A DNA stretch of 14,437 nt, taken from contig JAJRAL010000172.1 in assembly GCA_028679935.1 (NCBI GenBank), positions 1 to 14,437 of the forward strand, read 5' to 3'. Under the pieces are notes generated by a model. The model worked only from the letters and a program-made list of their open reading frames with translations, had not been told where the DNA came from and ran no database searches. This DNA is from Methanomassiliicoccales archaeon (lineage in GTDB: Archaea; Thermoplasmatota; Thermoplasmata; Methanomassiliicoccales; UBA472). The position numbers were made by a program, and so were the translations under genes. Shown here one piece after another: positions 6,623 through 13,135 of the stretch (position 1 is its first letter; each line of letters opens with the position of its first letter).

Positions 6623-8461
6623 ATGAAGACCCTCTACATCCACTCCGACTACATGGAGTACGAGGTGAAGAAGCCGACCCCGGTCGCAGAGGAGATCACC
6701 GAGGAGCGCAAGAAGGGGCGGCTCGAGGAGGTCCTGGTCGCTTTCATCACCGTCGAGAAGCAGGATGAGGGCAAGGTCGAGCAGGTCGCCTCCGAGGCGG
6801 CGGCGGACCTAGCTGAGACGGCGAAGAAGGTCGACGCGAAGAGGGTCATGCTCTATCCCTACGCCCACCTCAGCCCCAATCTCTCGGACGCCGAGACGGG
6901 CAAGGCGGTCATGCGCGCGCTCGAGTCGAGACTGAAGGAGATGGACGTCGAGGTCATGCGTGCGCCGTTCGGCTGGTACAAGTCATTCCGAGTCAGCTGC
7001 AAAGGCCATCCCCTCTCTGAGCTGTCGAGGGAGATTGTCGGGCGGGAGGCAAAGGCCGAGCCCAAGGGCAAGGAGAGCTTCATCGTCCTCACCCCGAACG
7101 GAGAGGAGTACGCGCCAGAGGAGTTCGACGGGGGCAGCGAGTGCTTCCAGGTGATGATGCAGAAGGAGGCGCTCAAGAGAGAAGCGCCTTTCGCCGGCGA
7201 GGTGAAGTACCTCAGGCTGTGCAAGAAGTTCGGCATCCAGTGGGAGTCGATGAGCGACGTCGGCCACATGTGTTTCACGCCGGAGGGGGCGCTGATGATG
7301 GATCTCGTGTCCGATTACTCGAGCAAGATCGTCAACGACCTGCACCTGCCGGTCTACACCGTCAAGGGCACTAACATGTTCTCCCTGGACGAGGGGCCGG
7401 TGAAGGAGCACGCCGCATTGTTCGGCGACCGCCTCTACATGATTCCAGGGGAGAAGCGGGACTTCGTCATGCGCTATGCGGCCTGCCACCAGCAGTTCGC
7501 CATGATGCGCAACTGGAACATATCCTACAAGCAGCTTCCTTACGGCGCGTTCGAGGTCGCCGACGCCTACCGGCTCGAGCAGTCTGGCGAGACGATGCTC
7601 TGCTTCCGGACGCGGCGCATGAACATGCCGGACCTGCATGTCGTGTGCAAGGACATCCCGCAGTCGGAGACGTGGTTCGAGAACCTAGACGCGAGAATCT
7701 ACGAGGAGGCGGAGAAGCTAGGGCGGGACTACGAGATGCTCGTGAACTTCTCATCGAAGGAGGCGTACCGGCAGCACAAGGAGATGCTGATGCGGATCGT
7801 GAGGAAGCACGACAAGCCGGCGCTGCTCCACTTCTACCCAGAAGGCATCAACTACTACTGGACGGTCAACATCGAGTACCACATCCTTGACGCAATGAAG
7901 CGCGCCCGGGAGATCGGCACGGTCCAGATCGACGTCGGGAACGCGAAGCGGTTCGGCATAACGTTCACGGACGAGAACGGCAAGAAAGTCTACCCGGTGA
8001 TACTGCACACGGCGGTCATCGGGACGCTCGAGCGCTACATCTACACTATCCTGGACACGGCAGTCCAGGTGGAATCGAGCGGCAAGATCGGCACTCTGCC
8101 TATATGGCTCAACCCCGAGCAAGTCCGTTTCCTCAATGTCGGCGAACAGCACGTCGAGAAGGCGAAGGAGCTCGCGGACAAGATCCAGGCGATGGGCATC
8201 AGGGTCGGCGTAGATGACCGCGGCGAGACCGTTGGCAAGAAGGTCCGCCAAGCGAAGCAGGACTGGGTAGCCTACGTGGTCGTCATCGGAGACAAGGAGT
8301 TCAGCTCGACCGTGCTCAGCGTCTATGACAGGGCGCAGAACAAGAACGTCGAGATGACCTTGGAAGAGCTGATCGCGAGGGTCGTGTCCGAAACGTCTGG
8401 CATGCCGAACCGGCCGATGTACCTGCCCCGCGAGATGAGCCTGAGGGTCGCGTTCTACTGA
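6623..8461 (+). CDS. thrS: threonyl-tRNA synthetase, archaeal type with N-terminal editing domain
   Basis: A class II aminoacyl-tRNA synthetase of 612 residues that charges tRNA-Thr. Residues 1 to about 140 are the archaeal D-aminoacyl-tRNA-deacylase-like editing domain that removes mischarged serine: HSDYMEYEVKK at the start, YPYAHLSPNL with His82, and FGWYKSF with Lys120. The catalytic core follows, with motif 2 FRTRRMNMPDLH around residues 328-339 and motif 3 HTAVIGTLERYIY from 462. The zinc ligands expected for ThrRS are present as Cys288, His339 and His462. The C-terminal anticodon-binding domain starts near residue 500 (LPIWLNPEQVRFLNV) and ends MSLRVAFY. Length and motifs are those of a complete enzyme. 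It converges on leuB with 9 nt between the stops. Confidence 0.98.
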   Translation: MKTLYIHSDYMEYEVKKPTPVAEEITEERKKGRLEEVLVAFITVEKQDEGKVEQVASEAAADLAETAKKVDAKRVMLYPYAHLSPNLSDAETGKAVMRALESRLKEMDVEVMRAPFGWYKSFRVSCKGHPLSELSREIVGREAKAEPKGKESFIVLTPNGEEYAPEEFDGGSECFQVMMQKEALKREAPFAGEVKYLRLCKKFGIQWESMSDVGHMCFTPEGALMMDLVSDYSSKIVNDLHLPVYTVKGTNMFSLDEGPVKEHAALFGDRLYMIPGEKRDFVMRYAACHQQFAMMRNWNISYKQLPYGAFEVADAYRLEQSGETMLCFRTRRMNMPDLHVVCKDIPQSETWFENLDARIYEEAEKLGRDYEMLVNFSSKEAYRQHKEMLMRIVRKHDKPALLHFYPEGINYYWTVNIEYHILDAMKRAREIGTVQIDVGNAKRFGITFTDENGKKVYPVILHTAVIGTLERYIYTILDTAVQVESSGKIGTLPIWLNPEQVRFLNVGEQHVEKAKELADKIQAMGIRVGVDDRGETVGKKVRQAKQDWVAYVVVIGDKEFSSTVLSVYDRAQNKNVEMTLEELIARVVSETSGMPNRPMYLPREMSLRVAFY

Positions 8462-8470
8462 TGCTCCGAA

Positions 8471-9583
8471 CTAGCTTCTCCTGATCTGCGCGGCCACAGC
8501 ATCACCGAACTCGCTCGTCTTCGCCTTCCCGCCTAGGTCTTGGGTATAGATGCCTTTGGCGAATGTCCTCGTGACCGCATCCTCGATCTTCTGCCCCAGG
8601 TCCTTCCTCCCCAGGTTGTCCAGCATCATCTTCGCGGCTAGTATAGTCGCCGCGGGATTGATCGTGTTCTTGCCCTTGTACTTCGGAGCCGAGCCGTGCA
8701 CCGGCTCGAACATGCTCAACCCTTTCGGGTTGATGTTGCCTCCCGGGGCGAGTCCGAGCCCGCCGGTGACCTCCGCGAGCAGGTCGGTGAGGATGTCTCC
8801 GAACATGTTCGGCGTGGCGACCACCCTGAACTTGTCCGGGTTCTTCACCAGTGCCATCGACATCGCGTCAACGAACATGTACTGCACCTCGAGTCCCGCC
8901 TGCTTCGTCTTCTCGTTCCAGACCTCGCGCCACATGCTGTAGATGTTACTCAGCACGTTTGCCTTGTCGACGACGGTGATCTTCTTCTCTCCTATCTTCT
9001 TCGTCTCGATGATGACGTAGTCGGCGAAGCGCTCGATGTTCTTCCTCGACATGATGCCGATTTCGAACGCGTAATCATCAGTATTGCTAGCGGTTCCCTC
9101 GAGGTCGATGCTCAGATCGTACAATTCCCTCTCGATGTCGATTGTGACGTCTCCCGCCCCTCCGACGAACCTGCCTCCCGCTCCGATGTAGAAGTCCTCC
9201 GTGTTCTCGCGGTAGACATCCATGCGGAAATCGACGTCGCGCTTCAGGCGACCGAACGGCCTCCAGAGCTGGGCCGGGCGGTGGTTTACGTACTCGTCGA
9301 AGGTGAAACGGAGCTTGAGCAGGATCCCCTTCTCCAGGATGCCTGGCTGGATCCGGTCGTCCCCAATCGCCCCGAGGAAGATCGCGTCGAACCTGCGCAG
9401 CTCCTCGATGTCCTCGTCGGTCACGAGCTTGCCGGTGCGGAGGTACCGCTCCGAGTTGATCTCTAGCTCCTTGAGGTCCAGTCTCAGGTCGTTCGTCTCG
9501 CTCAGCGCGCCGAGCACCTTCAGCCCCTCGTGCACGACCTCCGGACCAATGCCATCTCCCGGCAGCACGGCTATTTTGAACAT
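8471..9583 (-). CDS. leuB: 3-isopropylmalate dehydrogenase
   Basis: Oxidises and decarboxylates 3-isopropylmalate to 2-oxoisocaproate, the last specific step before leucine transamination. 370 residues of the isocitrate/isopropylmalate dehydrogenase family: KIAVLPGDGIGPEVV at the N-terminus, LLKLRFTFDEYVNHRPAQLW (substrate arginines), YRENTEDFYIG, VVDKANVL, VDAMSMALVKNPDKFRVVATPNMFGDILTDL with the metal-binding aspartates, and the NAD-binding part EPVHGSAPKYKGKNTINPAATILA. The frame is open up to 9667, but the ATG at 9583 is the start because it begins the conserved strand and has a strong GGAGGAAGGG in front. It overlaps leuD by 13 nt, so it is translated from the leu operon mRNA. Isocitrate- or homoisocitrate-type activity is less likely given the operon. 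Confidence 0.93.
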   Translation of the reverse strand: MFKIAVLPGDGIGPEVVHEGLKVLGALSETNDLRLDLKELEINSERYLRTGKLVTDEDIEELRRFDAIFLGAIGDDRIQPGILEKGILLKLRFTFDEYVNHRPAQLWRPFGRLKRDVDFRMDVYRENTEDFYIGAGGRFVGGAGDVTIDIERELYDLSIDLEGTASNTDDYAFEIGIMSRKNIERFADYVIIETKKIGEKKITVVDKANVLSNIYSMWREVWNEKTKQAGLEVQYMFVDAMSMALVKNPDKFRVVATPNMFGDILTDLLAEVTGGLGLAPGGNINPKGLSMFEPVHGSAPKYKGKNTINPAATILAAKMMLDNLGRKDLGQKIEDAVTRTFAKGIYTQDLGGKAKTSEFGDAVAAQIRRS

Positions 9584-10074
9584 TTCCCTTCCTCCTTGAT
9601 CTTTGCCATCAGGCCGCCCTTGTCGATGAGCTCCTTGATGAACGGAGGGAACGGCTTGAAATGCCATTCGGCCTCCTTCGATTCGTTCTTGATGACACCT
9701 CTTGCGATGTCGACGACCAGCACGTCACCCTCGTCCGCCTCGACCTTGCATTCGATAGGCAACAGTCCGACGTTGATCGAGTTCCGATAGAATATCCTGG
9801 CAAAGCTCTCGGCGATGACGCATGGGATTCCAGCCTGGAGAATGGCGCGTGGGGCGTGCTCACGACTCGAACCGCATCCGAAGTTGCGCCCGGCGACGAT
9901 CATGTCGCCCTTCTTCACCTTAGCCGCCATTCCTGGCCTCGCCCTCTCGAACAGGAGCTTCCCGAGCCGGTCGTTGTTCTCGCTCAGCAGTCTCTCCGCC
10001 GGGATGATCTGGTCCGTGTCGACGTGGTCGCCGAAGCGCCAGACCCTGCCCTGGAGCACGTCCTTCATCTTCAT
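9571..10074 (-). CDS. leuD: 3-isopropylmalate dehydratase small subunit
   Basis: The swivel-domain subunit that joins LeuC to form isopropylmalate isomerase (2- to 3-isopropylmalate). 167 residues: GRVWRFGDHVDTDQIIPAERL near the N-terminus, GRNFGCGSSREHAPRAI in the middle, YRNSINVGLLPIEC after it; this is the usual length for the archaeal/bacterial small subunit. ATG 10074 overlaps the leuC stop as ATGA and has GAGGTGGG directly before it; a second ATG two codons later is possible. The C-terminal codons overlap leuB by 13 nt. The same pair can also act on citramalate in archaea that make isoleucine by the citramalate route; nothing here decides that. Confidence 0.95.
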   Translation of the reverse strand: MKMKDVLQGRVWRFGDHVDTDQIIPAERLLSENNDRLGKLLFERARPGMAAKVKKGDMIVAGRNFGCGSSREHAPRAILQAGIPCVIAESFARIFYRNSINVGLLPIECKVEADEGDVLVVDIARGVIKNESKEAEWHFKPFPPFIKELIDKGGLMAKIKEEGKCSK

Positions 10075-11339
10075 CCCACCTCAGGTGCGACGATCCGTCC
10101 GGCGACGGCACTAGCCGCGACGACTGCAGGGCTGGCGAGATAGACCTCCGACCCCTTGTGACCCATCCTTCCGACGAAGTTGCGGTTGGTGGTGCTGACA
10201 CACCTCTCACCTTCCGCCAGGACGCCCATGTGTCCGCCCAGGCAGGCGCCGCAGGTCGGACCGGAGACGAATGCCCCCGCCTCGACGAACTTGTCGAGGA
10301 GCCCTTCCTTGTTCGCCTGACGGTAGATGGAGGAGCTTGCCGGGACAACAATCATGCGCACGCTGTCGGCCACCTTTCTTCCCGCCATGACCTCGGCCGC
10401 GACCCTGAGATCCTCGATGCGACCGTTGGTGCACGAGCCCAGGTACGCCTGGTCTATCTCCACATCCACCTCGCTGACTGGCTTGCCGTTGCCGGGGAGA
10501 TGCGGCATTGCGACCATCGGTTCAAGTTCCGTGAGATCGTAATCGAGCTCCTGAGAGTACTCCGCCCCTGCGTCCGCCTTCACCGGCGAGTATTTGCCGC
10601 GCGCATGCGAGCGCATGAAATGCGCCGTCTCCGAATCGGACGGAAACACGCCGGCCTTCCCTCCCGCCTCGATGGCCATGTTGGAAACGGTGAGGCGGTC
10701 GGATAGAGCGAAGAAGGAGAGCCCCTTGCCGCAGAATTCGAGCGTCTGATAATTCGCCCCGTCCACCCCTATTTCCGTGATGAGTTTGATGATCAGGTCC
10801 TTACCCATGACGTACCTGGGCATCTTTCCGTTGAGCTCCACCTTGATGGACTCAGGTACCCTGAACCACAGCTTGCCCTCGGCGAAGCACGCCGCGGCCT
10901 CGGTGCTCCCGATGCCGGTGGCGAAAGCGTTGAGCGCACCGTAGGTGCAGGTATGCGAATCAGCCCCTACGATGAGACGGCCCGGGGCGGCGAACCCCTC
11001 GTCGACCATGACCTGGTGGCAGACGCCTCCGCGTCCGATCTCGAAGTAATTCTTGATCTTCCAACGCTTGGCGAAGCGCCTCATCTCTGCCGCTTGTTCC
11101 GCCGAGGCGACGTCCTTATTCGGCACGAAATGGTCCGGGACCAGTACGATCTTGTCGCGCATCGGTTCGCAGCCCAGCGCCTCGAACTCCCTGAAGGCGA
11201 GCGGGCCGGTGACGTCGTTCACCATCACGTAGTCGATCTCCGCCTCGACGATGTCCCCGGCGTACGCATCGGATCTGGACTTCGTGGAAAGTATCTTCTC
11301 GGATATCGTCTTGCCGTTCTCCGCCGTCATCGTCTTCAC
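10071..11339 (-). CDS. leuC: 3-isopropylmalate dehydratase large subunit
   Basis: The aconitase-family catalytic subunit that carries the [4Fe-4S] cluster and isomerises 2-isopropylmalate with LeuD. 422 residues. The cluster ligands are visible: Cys303 in YLGSCTNGR, and Cys363 and Cys366 in GPTCGACLGGHMG. Other family marks are KIVLVPDHFVPNKD, GRGGVCHQVM, VGADSHTCTYGALNAFATGIGSTE and SNMAIEAGGKAGVF. The length fits the short, archaeal-type LeuC. The GTG at 11339 overlaps the leuA stop (GTGA), which suits coupled translation; the ATG at 11330 is an alternative that gives a start three codons later. Second gene of the operon. Confidence 0.95.
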   Translation of the reverse strand: MKTMTAENGKTISEKILSTKSRSDAYAGDIVEAEIDYVMVNDVTGPLAFREFEALGCEPMRDKIVLVPDHFVPNKDVASAEQAAEMRRFAKRWKIKNYFEIGRGGVCHQVMVDEGFAAPGRLIVGADSHTCTYGALNAFATGIGSTEAAACFAEGKLWFRVPESIKVELNGKMPRYVMGKDLIIKLITEIGVDGANYQTLEFCGKGLSFFALSDRLTVSNMAIEAGGKAGVFPSDSETAHFMRSHARGKYSPVKADAGAEYSQELDYDLTELEPMVAMPHLPGNGKPVSEVDVEIDQAYLGSCTNGRIEDLRVAAEVMAGRKVADSVRMIVVPASSSIYRQANKEGLLDKFVEAGAFVSGPTCGACLGGHMGVLAEGERCVSTTNRNFVGRMGHKGSEVYLASPAVVAASAVAGRIVAPEVG

Positions 11340-12937
11340 TTCCCGATGTTCTCCTTGCCCAGGTTCCTCTTGCGCAGATAGAGCCGGTCGATCGCCTCTA
11401 TCGTCGCCTCGACCGACGTGTTCACGATGTCCGAGCCGACGCTCTTGCCGACCGACATCACCTGACCGTCATCGTCGAGCCTCATCTTGACACTGACCTC
11501 GCACAGTGCATCGCTCCCGCCGGTGATGGCGCTGAGGCGGTATTCCTCGAGCGAGACGCGGTCCTTGAGGACGCTCTTGATCGCGTTCACGGCGGCGTCG
11601 ACCGGCCCGATGCCTATCATGGAGCCGCGCCGAACGTCGCCGTCGATCTCGACCGCGACCACCGCGGTCGGTGTGATATTGACGCCGGTGAATACGGCGA
11701 ACTCCCTGAGCTTGATCCTCCTCTCCTCTGCCTGGTCCTGTCCGGCGAAGTGGGCGGCGAGGGCGACCAGTTCTGCGTCGTCCACGCGTTTGCCGCTCTC
11801 CGCGAGCTTCTTCACCTGCTCGACGATCTTCGCTATCTGCTCCTCGTTTGCATCGACTCCGTACTGCGAGAGCTTCTGCTTCACAGAGTGCGCCCCGGTG
11901 TGCTTCCCGACGACTATCTCCCGCTGCATGCCGACGAGCTCCGGCGAGAAGGCCTCGTAGGTGCTCGGATCGCGGAGCACTCCGTGTACATGGATGCCCG
12001 ATTCGTGAGCGAACGCGTTCTTCCCCACGATCGGCTTGTTGTCGGCTAGGGTGAAGCGCGTCATCCTCGCGATGGTCCTGGAGGCGTGACCGATCTTGCC
12101 CATCTCGATATTCGTCCTGACACCGAGGAAGGCCATCAGCCCCATCACGACCTCCTCGAGCGAGGCGTTCCCGGCCCTTTCGCCTAGTCCATTGACGCAG
12201 ACATGGACCTGCCTCGCCCCGAAACGGACCCCAGCAAGCGAGTTCGCGACCGCAAGGCCGAAATCGTTGTGGCAATGCAGGCTGAGCGGAACCTTGGTCA
12301 CCGGCATGACCTGCTTGACCAGGTACTCCATCGCCGGGGGCGACATCGTTCCGACCGTGTCGGGCATGTTGATCTTGTCCGCCCCCGCCTCCTGGACGGC
12401 GACGTGCATCTCCTTCAGGAACCCGATCTCGGTCCGCGTCGCGTCCTCGCAGGAGAATTCGACGGTCAGGCCGTGACCCTTGGCGTATTCGATGCTCTCG
12501 ATCGCCATTGCCTTGACCTGCTCGGGCGTCATCTTGAGCTTGTGCTTCATGTGGATCTCGGAAGTGGCGAGGAAGAGGTGTGCGTAGTCGAGCCCGCAGT
12601 CTATCACCGCGTCCACGTCCTCCTTCCGGCATCTAGCCAGGGAGCAGACCTTGGACCTCAGTCCGAGCGCTCCAATCCTCTTCACCGCCTCCCTCTCTCC
12701 GGCCGAGGTGATAGCGAAGCCTGCCTCGATGACGTCGACCCCCAAGTCGTCGAGCAGTTCCGCGATCCTTACCTTGTCTTCAACGGACAGGGCGATTCCT
12801 GGCGTCTGCTCTCCGTCCCTTAGCGTCGTGTCGAGTATCTCGACGCGTTCCGGGACCGAGCTCCTGTCCACTAGGTCGTTGAAGCGGCTCGTGTAGATAC
12901 CGCTCTTCTCGGTCCAGATTTCTTCCTTGGCTTTCAT
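11336..12937 (-). CDS. leuA: 2-isopropylmalate synthase (LeuA family)
   Basis: Condenses acetyl-CoA with 2-oxoisovalerate, the committed step of leucine synthesis. 533 residues. The TIM-barrel domain starts with EILDTTLRDGEQTPGIALS (residues 33-51), has SCEDATRTE, the metal-binding HCHNDFGLAVAN, and NGLGERAGNASLEEVVMGL; NAFAHESGIHVHGVL lies in the linker region. The last ~130 residues form a LeuA-type regulatory domain (TGVNITPTAVVAVEIDGDV, GIGPVDAAVNAIK, VGKSVGSDIVNTSVEA), so leucine feedback inhibition is likely. Citramalate synthases of archaea share this layout, but linkage to leuCDB favours LeuA; a dual role is possible. ATG 12937 has GAGGTGA four bases upstream. This Shine-Dalgarno site can be masked by a hairpin, and a leader ORF lies upstream. 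Confidence 0.92.
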   Translation of the reverse strand: MKAKEEIWTEKSGIYTSRFNDLVDRSSVPERVEILDTTLRDGEQTPGIALSVEDKVRIAELLDDLGVDVIEAGFAITSAGEREAVKRIGALGLRSKVCSLARCRKEDVDAVIDCGLDYAHLFLATSEIHMKHKLKMTPEQVKAMAIESIEYAKGHGLTVEFSCEDATRTEIGFLKEMHVAVQEAGADKINMPDTVGTMSPPAMEYLVKQVMPVTKVPLSLHCHNDFGLAVANSLAGVRFGARQVHVCVNGLGERAGNASLEEVVMGLMAFLGVRTNIEMGKIGHASRTIARMTRFTLADNKPIVGKNAFAHESGIHVHGVLRDPSTYEAFSPELVGMQREIVVGKHTGAHSVKQKLSQYGVDANEEQIAKIVEQVKKLAESGKRVDDAELVALAAHFAGQDQAEERRIKLREFAVFTGVNITPTAVVAVEIDGDVRRGSMIGIGPVDAAVNAIKSVLKDRVSLEEYRLSAITGGSDALCEVSVKMRLDDDGQVMSVGKSVGSDIVNTSVEATIEAIDRLYLRKRNLGKENIGK

Positions 12938-12941
12938 TCAA

Positions 12942-12948
12942 TCACCTC
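12942..12948 (-). promoter_or_regulatory. leuA Shine-Dalgarno site
   Basis: GAGGTGA, followed by TTGA and the leuA ATG. It is a near-perfect match to the usual archaeal 16S rRNA 3' end complement and well placed. Five of its bases can pair with TCACC at 12981-12985. Confidence 0.8.
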
Positions 12949-12985
12949 AGTCCGACACGGACCCCATGCCCATATCGACCGGTGA
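12942..12985 (-). promoter_or_regulatory. possible SD-masking hairpin between leader ORF and leuA
   Basis: Read on the minus strand, TCACC (12985-12981) pairs with GGTGA (12946-12942) inside the leuA Shine-Dalgarno site. The stem continues with GGTC (12980-12977) against GACT (12952-12949), one G-U pair, with a two-base bulge GA (12948-12947). An inner hairpin CATGG (12968-12964), loop GGT, CCGTG (12960-12956), is also possible. Together this would block ribosome access to leuA. The 5' arm begins three bases after the leader stop codon, within reach of a ribosome halted on the leader's last leucine codons. Pairings were found by eye; no energy was computed. Confidence 0.5.
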
Positions 12986-12987
12986 GT

Positions 12988-13050
12988 TCACAGCAGCGAG
13001 GCTGGAAGCAAGCGCAAAATCGAGTCCTGGATGTTGCTGCCGGCTCTCAT
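12988..13050 (-). CDS. leucine-rich leader peptide upstream of leuA (proposed leuL-like)
   Basis: A 20-codon ORF encoding MRAGSNIQDSILRLLPASLL. It has five leucine codons (TTG, TTG, CTT, CTG, CTG) among the last nine, two right before the stop TGA; the CTC codon common in the neighbouring genes is absent. TGAGGT lies five bases before its ATG, and a TATA box 44 nt upstream predicts a transcript start near 13068, so it would be the first ORF on the leu mRNA. Size, place and C-terminal run of the pathway's own end product match bacterial leucine leader peptides, which sense charged Leu-tRNA by ribosome stalling. The product itself probably has no function. The ORF is short, so chance cannot be excluded without comparison across species, but promoter, ribosome site, codon content and operon all agree. 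Confidence 0.65.
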   Translation of the reverse strand: MRAGSNIQDSILRLLPASLL

Positions 13051-13055
13051 TGCTG

Positions 13056-13061
13056 ACCTCA
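13056..13061 (-). promoter_or_regulatory. Shine-Dalgarno site of the leucine leader ORF
   Basis: TGAGGT, five bases (CAGCA) before the leader ATG at 13050. It is as good in sequence and spacing as the leuA site and shares with it the 9-mer GACTGAGGT. It is the main evidence that the leader ORF is translated. Confidence 0.65.
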
Positions 13062-13089
13062 GTCGGTGATTCCGGTGTAAAGGAATGAG

Positions 13090-13106
13090 CATATATAACC
13101 CTTGCT
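13090..13106 (-). promoter_or_regulatory. BRE/TATA promoter of the leu operon
   Basis: Minus-strand AGCAAGGGTTATATATG, the clearest TATA box in the window, centred near 13094. Transcription should start about 13065-13070, giving a leader of roughly 130 nt before leuA. The other promoters here sit 25-34 nt from their genes, so the long leader is specific to this operon. Confidence 0.7.
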
Positions 13107-13135
13107 AACTCGTGTCAGACCTGAGGGCCCTCGCA

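Noticed and set aside
8696..9466. 256-codon open frame on the plus strand antisense to leuB
   Set aside because: Shadow frame of leuB with no domain, promoter or ribosome site.
9584..9667. Upstream extension of leuB to 9667
   Set aside because: The added residues are not family-like and lie within leuD; the ATG at 9583 has a strong SD and begins the conserved KIAVLPGDGIG strand.
11469..12632. 387-codon open frame on the minus strand inside leuA
   Set aside because: Arg/Gly/Asp-rich low-information product in another frame of leuA, whose own frame has all family motifs.
12938..12987. Intrinsic (U-tract) terminator between the leader ORF and leuA
   Set aside because: There is no run of T residues after any stem, so a classic transcription attenuator is not supported.
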